Origin: G963664225 sp964538065
Lineage (GTDB): Bacteria > Verrucomicrobiota > Verrucomicrobiia > Limisphaerales > UBA1319
NCBI GenBank assembly: GCA_964538065.1
Contig: CAZIDG010000001.1
Span: 1-64,000, forward strand
Length of the DNA: 64,000 bases
Direction: 5' to 3'
Part shown: positions 1 to 7,759 of the stretch, in pieces
Position numbering within the stretch: position 1 is the stretch's first letter
Layout: the number at the start of each line of letters is the position of its first letter
Translations under genes and position numbers: made by a program
The notes under the pieces: generated by a model
The model's database searches: none
Seen by the model: the letters and a program-made list of their open reading frames with translations, nothing else
Told to the model about the DNA's origin: nothing

Positions 1-556
1 TGGCAAGGGCTGCTCTGACCGCCCAGTAGGCGTTTTCGGCGGCATCGTCAGCCTCTGTGGATCCTCCTAATGCAAATACCTCCATGCAAGCCAATTGAAC
101 ATCCACGCAATGCAAGTCGTGTTGTTCGCTGCGGGCGATGTCTGCAATGGCTCGGAGCATGAGGGTTGTGGAGATGGGCAGTTCAACGGCCAATGAAGCC
201 AATCCGAACGCTCCACCAATGGCACCTGAGGTCCCCACCAGGATTTTGTGAAGCCTTTCCGAGGCTTGAGAGGAAGAGGTGTTCCTGGCGAGGGTGCGGA
301 CAGCGATTGTCAGGGCTGTGGTGAGGGCTTTCTGGGTGGCTTTCTGGATGGTTGTATTCCATTGGGCTGGCATGAGTTGAATGGCTTTTTCAATGGGAGA
401 TCCAATCAAGTTGGACAGCCGGATGGGGAGGCTGGGTGATTCCAATAGGGCTTTGGCGCGAATGAGTTCAGCCCAATGAACAGGAGTAAAATCCTGGATG
501 TGGCGAGGGAGGCAGGGGGAGGGCAACGCATCAGGGTGATTGTCAGGAGCATTCAT
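1..556 (-). CDS. EcsC family protein (partial, cut by left edge)
   Basis: Translating the minus strand from the ATG at 554-556 gives an uninterrupted frame of about 185 codons that leaves the window at base 1. An in-frame stop lies just upstream (566-568), so the start is well placed. The protein resembles the EcsC family: a polar N-terminus, then a stretch with GTSGAIGGAFGLASLAVELP followed by STTLMLRAIADIARSEQHD, the typical hydrophobic core and helical region. EcsC proteins are poorly characterised and their role here is unknown. It is divergent from yajC, leaving about 120 bases for both promoters. The C-terminal end is not visible. Confidence 0.78.
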   Translation of the reverse strand, partial: MNAPDNHPDALPSPCLPRHIQDFTPVHWAELIRAKALLESPSLPIRLSNLIGSPIEKAIQLMPAQWNTTIQKATQKALTTALTIAVRTLARNTSSSQASERLHKILVGTSGAIGGAFGLASLAVELPISTTLMLRAIADIARSEQHDLHCVDVQLACMEVFALGGSTEADDAAENAYWAVRAALA

Positions 557-677
557 GTCTGGTATTCATTGGCCGACATGATGGCACATTTTAGTCAAAA
601 TGGCAAAAATGTTTCACCTTAAGCTTGCCAAATTCAGGGGTGTGCCTAAGTTTGACGCCTTGTTTACTGATTAAGAT

Positions 678-1037
678 ATGAATTTGAGTGGATTACAGTC
701 TATTTTGGCCATGGCACCGTCGCAGCCTTCAGGTACTGCGCAAAATCCGACCGGCCAAATGTTGCAAATGCTTCTGACCATGCTGTTTTTCGGCGTGGTG
801 ATGTATTTTGTGCTGATCCGTCCTCAACAGAAAAAGACACGCGAACTCCAGGAGATGATGAAATCGGTCAAGCCGGGAGACAAAGTTGTCACCACTGGTG
901 GAATCGTGGGTGTGATTGTTGGGGTTAAGGAAAAGAGTGTGTCCATTCGTTCGTCCGATGCCAAACTGGAAGTGCTGAAGAGCGCAGTTGCCGAGATACT
1001 CGAGCGCGGCGCTTCCAGCGAATCCCAATCCAACTAA
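678..1037 (+). CDS. yajC: Preprotein translocase subunit YajC
   Basis: A 119-residue protein with one membrane helix (about residues 30-47, ending in VLIRPQQKK) and a C-terminal domain with VKPGDKVVTTGGIVGVI, the family signature. YajC is a small inner-membrane partner of the SecDF complex, which assists Sec-dependent protein export. The N-terminus before the helix is a little longer and Gln/Pro-rich. It is immediately followed by secDF, the usual yajC-secD-secF order, which supports both assignments. Confidence 0.96.
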   Translation: MNLSGLQSILAMAPSQPSGTAQNPTGQMLQMLLTMLFFGVVMYFVLIRPQQKKTRELQEMMKSVKPGDKVVTTGGIVGVIVGVKEKSVSIRSSDAKLEVLKSAVAEILERGASSESQSN

Positions 1038-1047
1038 TAAACGTTGC

Positions 1048-3555
1048 ATGAATAAGAGCAATAAGTGGAAGTGGTTGTTGGTGGTGTTTTTAACGGCCTG
1101 GGCCATGCGGGAACTCTACCCGCCCTCAGACCAGAACCTTGTCGAATTCTTCCAGAAGCGTGCGGTGGCGACCGACACGAACTTCACCGCCATTGTCAGC
1201 AAGGCGGCGGAGTTGCAGAAGGCCAATCCCAGCCGCCAGTATGGCAACCTTGTTGAGGCGATTGGGACCAACGACATCACGCGTTATTTTCCGTCGATCA
1301 AGGTGGGGGAGGCGGCCGATCCGACTCGCGCCGTTTTGAACAAGTTGCAGCATGATGCGGCCGGCAAGATCAAGCTGGGTCTGGACTTGCGCGGAGGCAC
1401 CCAGTTCCTTGTGGCGATGGATGACACCCGGTTTGCCACCCGCACGGACAAACAGCAGGTGCTGTTGCAGGCGGTGGAAGTGCTCCGCAAACGTGTGGAT
1501 AAGCTGGGCGTAGCCGAACCGCTCATCCAGCCTGCGGGTGAAAACCGCATCATCATTGCACTGCCCGGTTTGTCGGATTCGGAAAATGAGAGTGCCCGCC
1601 GACAGATTGAAAAGGCGGCCTTCCTGGAATTCCGCATGGTACATCCTGATAGCGATGAATATGTCCAGCAGGGTATTCCGGCGCCCGGCTATGAGTTGCT
1701 CAAGCTCAAGCCCAAAAAGAGCGATCCCAACAGCCCCGCCATGTCCTACCTGGTCAAAATCAAGCCTGAGCGCGGGTTGACGGGTAAGAACGTGAAATTT
1801 GCCTCGGTGGCTCGCCACCCGGTGTCCAACGAACCGGAAATCCATTTCACACTCGATGATGAGGGTGCCAAGAAGTTCGCCGAGGTCACCACCGAGTTCA
1901 GTCCCCAGGGCAACAAGTACTTCCAATTGGCGATTGTCCTCGATGGCGAGCTTTATTCCGCGCCCCGCATCAATGGCGTCATTCCTGGCGGCAGCGGCAC
2001 GATCACGGGCAATTTCGATGTGCAGGAAGCGTTTGAATTGGCCAACGTCCTGGAAAATCCCTTGGAGGCTCCTGTAAAGATCGTCGAGGAGCGCCGCGTG
2101 GATCCCTCGCTGGGCAAGGACTCGATCAAGAGCGGTATCGTATCGTCGCTCATCGGTGTTGCGGCGGTGTCTGTGTTCATGCTCGTTTATTATCTCTTTG
2201 CTGGCATTGTCGCCAACGTGGCGCTGGTTCTGAACATTATCATCCTCTTGGGAGTGATGTGCTACGTGGGGACCACGCTGACGATTCCAGGCATTGCGGG
2301 TATTGTGTTAACCATTGGTATGGCGGTGGATGCGAACGTGCTGATCTATGAGCGCATTCGCGAGGAACTGGCCGCGGGCAAGTCGATGCGGGGTGCGCTT
2401 ATTGCTGGTTACAGCCGGGCCTTTGGCACCATCTTCGACTCCAACCTCACCACGATTATTTCGTCAGTGATTTTGATTTACATGGGCACCGGTCCGGTCA
2501 AGGGCTTCGGTGTGACGCTTACCGTCGGTGTGACGGTCAGCATGTTTACGGCCTTGGTGGTGACCCGCCTGCTGTTTGATTGGCTGCTGGATCGGAACAT
2601 GATCAAGAACCTGCCGATGCTGCATTTGGTTCGGGGCAACAAGATTGACTTCATCAAGTTTGCCAAGCCGGCGTTTGCGGTGTCCTGGTCGCTGATCATT
2701 ATTGGCATGTGCTACGGCTTTTACCGCGGCAAGGACATGATGGGGGTTGATTTTGCGGGTGGCGACAGCCTCACGATGGGTTTCACGCAGAAAATCGAGG
2801 TCGATAAGTTGCGCGAAGCAGTGAGCAAGGCTGGAGCAGGTGAATCGCTCATCCAGTACCAGCGCGATCTGGCGACCGGCAAGGAAAACCTGCGCATCAC
2901 GGTGCCTTTTGACATGGGAACCAAGGTGGCGGACTCCCTGGCCAAACAATTCCCTGAGTCCAAGTTTGAACGGCTCTCCATGGACAAGGTGGGACCGACC
3001 ATGGGCCAGGAAATCCTCAAGTCGGCCATTGTGGCCATGTTGCTGGCCATGTTCGGCATCCTGATCTACGTGGCCATGCGGTATGAGTTTTCATTCGCAG
3101 TGGGCGCTGTCATCGCCATTGTGCATGATATTCTCATGACCATGGGATGGTTTGCGTTGAGTGGGCGCCAGTTGAGCGCACCGATGGTGGCTGCCATCCT
3201 GACGATCATCGGCTTCTCCATCAACGACACCATCGTGATCTTCGATCGTATTCGTGAAGATCTTAAGCTGGGAATCCGTGGGACCTTTACCGAGGTGATG
3301 AACAAGGCATTGAACCAGACCCTGAGCCGTACGATCATCACGTCGGGCACGGTGTTTTTGGCGACGATGTCCCTCTATCTCTTTGGTGGTGGAGTGATTA
3401 ACGACTTTGCCTTCACCTTCCTGGTGGGCATTGTAACGGGTACATACTCCAGTATTTATATCGCCAGTGCGTTGGTGCTCTGGTGGCACAAGGGCGAACG
3501 GCCGATGTTGAGCTCGCAAGTCATCATGGAAGAGACCGTGCCCAACAAGGCATAG
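1048..3555 (+). CDS. secDF: Protein translocase SecDF, fused SecD-SecF
   Basis: An 835-residue RND-type membrane protein that uses the proton gradient to aid late steps of Sec export. The first half is SecD: an N-terminal helix, the motif DLRGGTQFL, a periplasmic domain, and a six-helix block with VDANVLIYERIREEL. The second half is SecF: GVDFAGGDSLTMGF, then FSINDTIVIFDRIRED in the second membrane block. SecD and SecF are separate in E. coli but fused in Bacillus and Bacteroidetes. The ATG at 1048, 10 bases after the yajC stop, gives a normal basic N-terminus followed by a helix; a TTG at 988 inside yajC would add 20 residues and is less likely. Confidence 0.96.
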   Translation: MNKSNKWKWLLVVFLTAWAMRELYPPSDQNLVEFFQKRAVATDTNFTAIVSKAAELQKANPSRQYGNLVEAIGTNDITRYFPSIKVGEAADPTRAVLNKLQHDAAGKIKLGLDLRGGTQFLVAMDDTRFATRTDKQQVLLQAVEVLRKRVDKLGVAEPLIQPAGENRIIIALPGLSDSENESARRQIEKAAFLEFRMVHPDSDEYVQQGIPAPGYELLKLKPKKSDPNSPAMSYLVKIKPERGLTGKNVKFASVARHPVSNEPEIHFTLDDEGAKKFAEVTTEFSPQGNKYFQLAIVLDGELYSAPRINGVIPGGSGTITGNFDVQEAFELANVLENPLEAPVKIVEERRVDPSLGKDSIKSGIVSSLIGVAAVSVFMLVYYLFAGIVANVALVLNIIILLGVMCYVGTTLTIPGIAGIVLTIGMAVDANVLIYERIREELAAGKSMRGALIAGYSRAFGTIFDSNLTTIISSVILIYMGTGPVKGFGVTLTVGVTVSMFTALVVTRLLFDWLLDRNMIKNLPMLHLVRGNKIDFIKFAKPAFAVSWSLIIIGMCYGFYRGKDMMGVDFAGGDSLTMGFTQKIEVDKLREAVSKAGAGESLIQYQRDLATGKENLRITVPFDMGTKVADSLAKQFPESKFERLSMDKVGPTMGQEILKSAIVAMLLAMFGILIYVAMRYEFSFAVGAVIAIVHDILMTMGWFALSGRQLSAPMVAAILTIIGFSINDTIVIFDRIREDLKLGIRGTFTEVMNKALNQTLSRTIITSGTVFLATMSLYLFGGGVINDFAFTFLVGIVTGTYSSIYIASALVLWWHKGERPMLSSQVIMEETVPNKA

Positions 3556-3564
3556 GTTTCCTTC

Positions 3565-4506
3565 ATGTTTGAACACACAGAAATAGGGCTTCGGCACTGG
3601 GTCGGCTTTATTGCCTGTATAGTGTTCTTTCTCGCCTTGGACTTGGGCGTGTTTCATAAACGCGCCCATGTCATTCGGTTCCGAGAGGCGCTGATGTGGA
3701 CGGCCATCTGGTTCACGATGGCCATGCTGTTTGCGCTGACGCTTGTGTTCAAGCGCGGACGCAACGAGTCGCTGGAATTCATCACGGGGTACATCATTGA
3801 ACTCTCGTTGTCCATGGACAACGTGTTCGTGATGGCCATGATTTTCTCATTCTTTCGCGTACCGAACCTCTACCAGCATCGGGTGTTGTTTTGGGGCATT
3901 CTGGGTGCGCTGGTCATGCGGGGGATCATGATCGGTCTGGGGACAGCCCTTATTGTACGGTTTCATTGGATGCTCTATGTTTTTGGTGTCTTCCTGGTCA
4001 TCACTGGCATACGCATGTTGTATGCAAAGGAAGATGGCGTGCATCCCGATAAGAATCCGTTGGTCAAATTGGCGCGAACGGCCTTGCCCATCTCTCAGGA
4101 TTTCGATGGCCAGCGGTTTGTGACCAGTGTCAATGGCCAGTTGCTTTTCACGCCGATGGTCCTGGTGCTGGTCATGGTGGAAACAACGGACCTTGTGTTC
4201 GCTCTTGATTCGATACCAGCCATTTTCGCCGTGACACAGAAGCCGTTCATTGTCTTCACCTCGAACGTGTTCGCGATTCTGGGCTTGCGGTCGCTCTATT
4301 TCGTCCTGGCAGGGGCTTTGGAATGCTTCAGGTATCTCAAGATCGGTCTTTCGGTTGTGCTGATCTTCATAGGATCAAAGATGGTGTTGGCCAAGTGGTG
4401 GGGAGACATCCCGGCTAGCTGGTCGCTTGTGGTGGTGGCAGGGATCATTCTGACTTCGATTGTGGCCTCTCTCATCGCCGCGCGGTGTGAAGGGAAATGC
4501 AAGTAA
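3565..4506 (+). CDS. TerC family integral membrane protein (Alx-like)
   Basis: A 313-residue polytopic membrane protein with about eight or nine helices. The two family motifs are present: ELSLSMDNVFVMAMIF (about residues 73-88) and VETTDLVFALDSIPAIFAVT (about 209-228), with the acidic residues thought to handle metal ions. The length fits the Alx subgroup rather than short TerC forms. Family members are linked to manganese export at protein secretion sites and to tellurite resistance; here the gene starts 9 bases after secDF, which fits a role near the translocon. The specific substrate cannot be read from the sequence. Confidence 0.9.
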   Translation: MFEHTEIGLRHWVGFIACIVFFLALDLGVFHKRAHVIRFREALMWTAIWFTMAMLFALTLVFKRGRNESLEFITGYIIELSLSMDNVFVMAMIFSFFRVPNLYQHRVLFWGILGALVMRGIMIGLGTALIVRFHWMLYVFGVFLVITGIRMLYAKEDGVHPDKNPLVKLARTALPISQDFDGQRFVTSVNGQLLFTPMVLVLVMVETTDLVFALDSIPAIFAVTQKPFIVFTSNVFAILGLRSLYFVLAGALECFRYLKIGLSVVLIFIGSKMVLAKWWGDIPASWSLVVVAGIILTSIVASLIAARCEGKCK

Positions 4507-4516
4507 GAGGGGCATT

Positions 4517-5155
4517 ATGCGCCATCCTCCACTTTCGCAAAGTCTTGAACAGTTCGCAGCCAATCATCATGGGCAAGGGGAGGTAACGCTCAATGAGATG
4601 CTTGAGAGGACAGAGGGGCGTGGCGTTTATCTCCTCATCATCCTGCTTTGTCTGCCTTTTGTGACCCCGCTTCCGTTACCGGCCGTGAGCAGTGTATTGG
4701 GTGTCGTCATTTTCATTCTGGCCCTGCGCCTGGCCCTGCATTTGCCCCCCCATCTGCCCAAAAGCGTTGGCGCCCGGGCCTTCCCACTGTGCCCTCATTC
4801 CAAGTGGTTTCACGCCAGCCTGAAGTTCGTGAAATTTGTGGAGAAATGGGCCCGGCCGCGTGGTTCTGTGTGGATGACCTGGCGGTTGACCCATACGGCC
4901 AATGCCGCGCTGATTGCACTCATGGCGTTCCTTTTGCTGTTGCCTCTGCCGTTGCCCTTCACCAACACGTTGCCCTGCTATGCCATCATTTTGGTGGCGG
5001 CGAGCATGATGGAGGAGGATGGCATTCTGGTGTGGTTCGGTTATGGGGTCAGCCTGGGCGCCCTTGGGTATTTTCTATTCATCGGAGGCACCGTAATCGC
5101 CATGTTTAACGAATATTGGGGGACGATTCTCCGATTCCTCCATCTGGCTTCATGA
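4517..5155 (+). CDS. ExoD-family exopolysaccharide synthesis protein
   Basis: A 212-residue protein of the ExoD family (named after Rhizobium exoD). It has a soluble N-terminus with EMLERTEGRGVYLLIILLCLPFVT-type sequence (about residues 30-55), a PLPLPAVSSVLG loop, and several hydrophobic helices ending near the C-terminus. The ATG at 4517 follows an AAGAGGGG ribosome binding site; longer versions would start at a TTG inside terC. Its stop overlaps the recJ start (ATGA at 5152-5155), so the two are probably translationally coupled. The biochemical role of ExoD proteins is not settled. Confidence 0.88.
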   Translation: MRHPPLSQSLEQFAANHHGQGEVTLNEMLERTEGRGVYLLIILLCLPFVTPLPLPAVSSVLGVVIFILALRLALHLPPHLPKSVGARAFPLCPHSKWFHASLKFVKFVEKWARPRGSVWMTWRLTHTANAALIALMAFLLLLPLPLPFTNTLPCYAIILVAASMMEEDGILVWFGYGVSLGALGYFLFIGGTVIAMFNEYWGTILRFLHLAS

Positions 5156-6897
5156 ACTATCGCTGGCGCATTGCATCCGCCAACGCTGCCGCCGTATCCA
5201 GACTTGCGGCAGAACTGGGCGTCGCCCCTCTCCTGGCACAATGTTTGTTGAATCGTGGCGTGACCGATGCAACAACGGCGGCGTCTTATCTGCATCCACG
5301 GCTCAAGGAATTATCGGATCCCTTCCGTCTGCCGAACATGGACAGGGCCGTGGAACGGCTCTGGCAGGCCATTCGCACGGGCGAATCGATTGTTCTTTTT
5401 GGCGATTACGATGTCGATGGAGTGACCGCGACGACGCTTCTGATGGCTGTCCTTGCCGAGTTAGGGGGGCAAGTTAAGTATTATTTGCCCAACCGCATGG
5501 ATGATGGTTATGGATTGAACCGGGAGGCGGTCGAAAAATGTCTTGAACGCACACCTGCGACGCTGTTGGTGGCCTTGGACTGTGGAAGCACGGCCATCGA
5601 TGCGGTCACCTGGCTGGGGGAAAAGGGGGTGGATGTTCTGGTTTTTGACCACCACCAACCATCCTCGCCAGCCCCTCAGGCACACGCCATCGTCAATCCC
5701 CATTTGTTGCCGGCGGATCAGCCCGGAATGGCTGGGCCTTACCATGAATTGTGTTCGGTAGGGATTGCCTTTAAAGCCGCTCATGCGCTCATCAAACATG
5801 GCCGCCAGTTGGGGGATCAACGGTGTGCAGCCTATGATCTCAAACCACTGCTGGATCTGGTGGCTCTTGGGACGGTGGCTGACATTGTGCCTTTGATTGG
5901 TGAGAATCGCATTTTAGTAACTGCAGGTCTTGAATGGCTTGGCAGGACCCGGCGCCCTGGCTTGCAGGCCATGATGCAAAAGGCGCAAGTCAGCCGCCCC
6001 TTGAATGTTCATGCTGTAGGTTTTCAGCTGGCTCCCAGATTGAATGCCGCAGGACGCCTTGAAGATGCCGAGGCAGCACTGCGCCTTCTGACCACCTCAA
6101 GCGCATCCGAGGCTGAACAGCTTGCCGGTGTGCTCGAGACCAACAATCGGGACAGGCAGGAGTTGGAACGCCAGATCACCACCGAGGTTATCGAGGCTGT
6201 CCGAGCTCGTTTCAAGGCCGACCATGATTATGTGATTGTTGAAGGGAGTGAGAAGTGGCACATCGGTGTCGTGGGCATTGTGGCGTCGCGAGTGCTGCGC
6301 CAATTCTACCGTCCGACGATCCTTTTGGGTGGGGATGGGGAGGTATGGCGCGGTTCTGGACGGAGCATCGAAGGATTCGATCTGGCGGATGCCTTGAGGG
6401 AGTGTCACGGCCTGCTGCTTCGTCATGGTGGTCATGCCATGGCGGCTGGAGTATCTCTTGAATCCAGCCAAGTGGATGCCTTTCGGGAACGTCTGAATCA
6501 TATCGCGCAAGAAAGGATCCAGCCGGAACAATTACGCCCTGCCTTGCGTCTGGATGCCGAAGTGGTACTTGGCGACATCAACGAGAAGACAATCCAGGAC
6601 TTGGCCTTACTTGAACCTGTAGGACAGGGCAATCCGTGTGTTCAGCTCATGGCACGCGGCGTCCACATGGTTCGTTCCATGCGCATGGGCAAGGAACAGC
6701 AGCACCTGAAACTCTGGATTACAGACGGGAATGTCACCCATGAAGCGGTCTGGTGGGGCGGGGCGGCACTAAAACAGCCCGAAGGGAGTTTTGATCTGGC
6801 TTTCCAGGCCCGGCTCAATGAGTTTAATGGGAGGCGTACGGTGCAGCTGGGTGTGCTGGACTGGCAGGATGCTGGTGTGCAACCGTCTGCGTCTTGA
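5152..6897 (+). CDS. recJ: Single-stranded-DNA-specific exonuclease RecJ
   Basis: A 581-residue DHH-family 5'-3' single-strand DNA exonuclease used in recombination and mismatch or base-excision repair. Visible motifs: FGDYDVDGVTATTLL (about residues 83-97), ALDCGST, and VFDHHQ, which bind the catalytic metals; then the DHHA1 domain with GRSIEGFDLADAL and LLRHGGHAMAAG, and the C-terminal OB-like domain with LEPVGQGNP. The ATG at 5152 overlaps the exoD-family stop. The length fits RecJ (about 570-580). Confidence 0.97.
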   Translation: MNYRWRIASANAAAVSRLAAELGVAPLLAQCLLNRGVTDATTAASYLHPRLKELSDPFRLPNMDRAVERLWQAIRTGESIVLFGDYDVDGVTATTLLMAVLAELGGQVKYYLPNRMDDGYGLNREAVEKCLERTPATLLVALDCGSTAIDAVTWLGEKGVDVLVFDHHQPSSPAPQAHAIVNPHLLPADQPGMAGPYHELCSVGIAFKAAHALIKHGRQLGDQRCAAYDLKPLLDLVALGTVADIVPLIGENRILVTAGLEWLGRTRRPGLQAMMQKAQVSRPLNVHAVGFQLAPRLNAAGRLEDAEAALRLLTTSSASEAEQLAGVLETNNRDRQELERQITTEVIEAVRARFKADHDYVIVEGSEKWHIGVVGIVASRVLRQFYRPTILLGGDGEVWRGSGRSIEGFDLADALRECHGLLLRHGGHAMAAGVSLESSQVDAFRERLNHIAQERIQPEQLRPALRLDAEVVLGDINEKTIQDLALLEPVGQGNPCVQLMARGVHMVRSMRMGKEQQHLKLWITDGNVTHEAVWWGGAALKQPEGSFDLAFQARLNEFNGRRTVQLGVLDWQDAGVQPSAS

Positions 6898-6928
6898 TTC
6901 TGAAGGATCACAATCAAAATCCAACATC

Positions 6929-7615
6929 ATGGTTTCGGCAGTCATTGTGGCGGCAGGGAAGGGTACCCGGATGGGTGTCCATGTTGATAAATTGTTTCTC
7001 ACTGTGGCGGGAGAACCCATCATTGCCCATACCTGGCGGCGATATGATCTTACCCCCTGCATTGGGGAGATTGTTTTGGTGGTGCGGCCTGATCATGCCG
7101 ATGCCTTTCGCGAGCTCGCGGTGCGCCATGGTTTCAAAAAGCCGTTTCGCCTGGCTGAAGGCGGGAAGGAACGGCAGGACTCCGTCTGGAATGGCTTGAT
7201 GGCTGTGTCTCCGCAATGCCAGATCGTGGCGATTCAGGATGGAGCCCGGCCTTGCACCCCGCAGCAGGTCATTGAGGCCTCGGTCCAGGTGGCCCGCGAA
7301 TACGGTGCGGCGGTGGCTGCCAGCAAGGTGACCGACACCATCAAGGAATCGATGGATGGGTGCCGTGTGGATCGAACGCCCGACCGTTCCCGGCTGTGGG
7401 CGGTCCAAACTCCTCAGACGTTCCGTTTGGAGGTGATCAAGAATGCCCTTGGCCGTGTGCGCGAACAGGGATTACTGGTCACGGACGATACGGCTGCCTG
7501 CGAGCTCATTGGACAGGCAGTACGGCTGGTGGAATGCAAAGCCCCCAATCCCAAAGCCACCTCTCCGGCCGATCTTCCATACATCGAGCTGCTTCTGAAT
7601 ACAATGCCCCATTGA
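6929..7615 (+). CDS. ispD: 2-C-methyl-D-erythritol 4-phosphate cytidylyltransferase
   Basis: A 228-residue nucleotidyltransferase of the MEP isoprenoid pathway, converting methylerythritol phosphate and CTP to CDP-ME. Motifs: VIVAAGKGTRMG at the N-terminus (nucleotide binding), GGKERQDSVWNGL, IQDGARPCTP, KVTDTIKE and WAVQTPQTFRLEVIK. The start at 6929 places the AAGKGTRMG loop as in all family members; upstream codons in frame lie within recJ and are rejected. It follows recJ by 31 bases. The neighbouring ispF is not present here. Confidence 0.96.
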   Translation: MVSAVIVAAGKGTRMGVHVDKLFLTVAGEPIIAHTWRRYDLTPCIGEIVLVVRPDHADAFRELAVRHGFKKPFRLAEGGKERQDSVWNGLMAVSPQCQIVAIQDGARPCTPQQVIEASVQVAREYGAAVAASKVTDTIKESMDGCRVDRTPDRSRLWAVQTPQTFRLEVIKNALGRVREQGLLVTDDTAACELIGQAVRLVECKAPNPKATSPADLPYIELLLNTMPH

Positions 7616-7759
7616 GCGTGCAACGGCAATGCCATGCGCTGGCGTCCCATGTTTTTGCCGACTTGAATTGCCAGTACAATAAGAAATCCTCATGGGTATC
7701 ATTGGGCTAAAAAAGAATTGCATGAATGTTGGTGGTTTGGTACATCTAAACCAACCTAC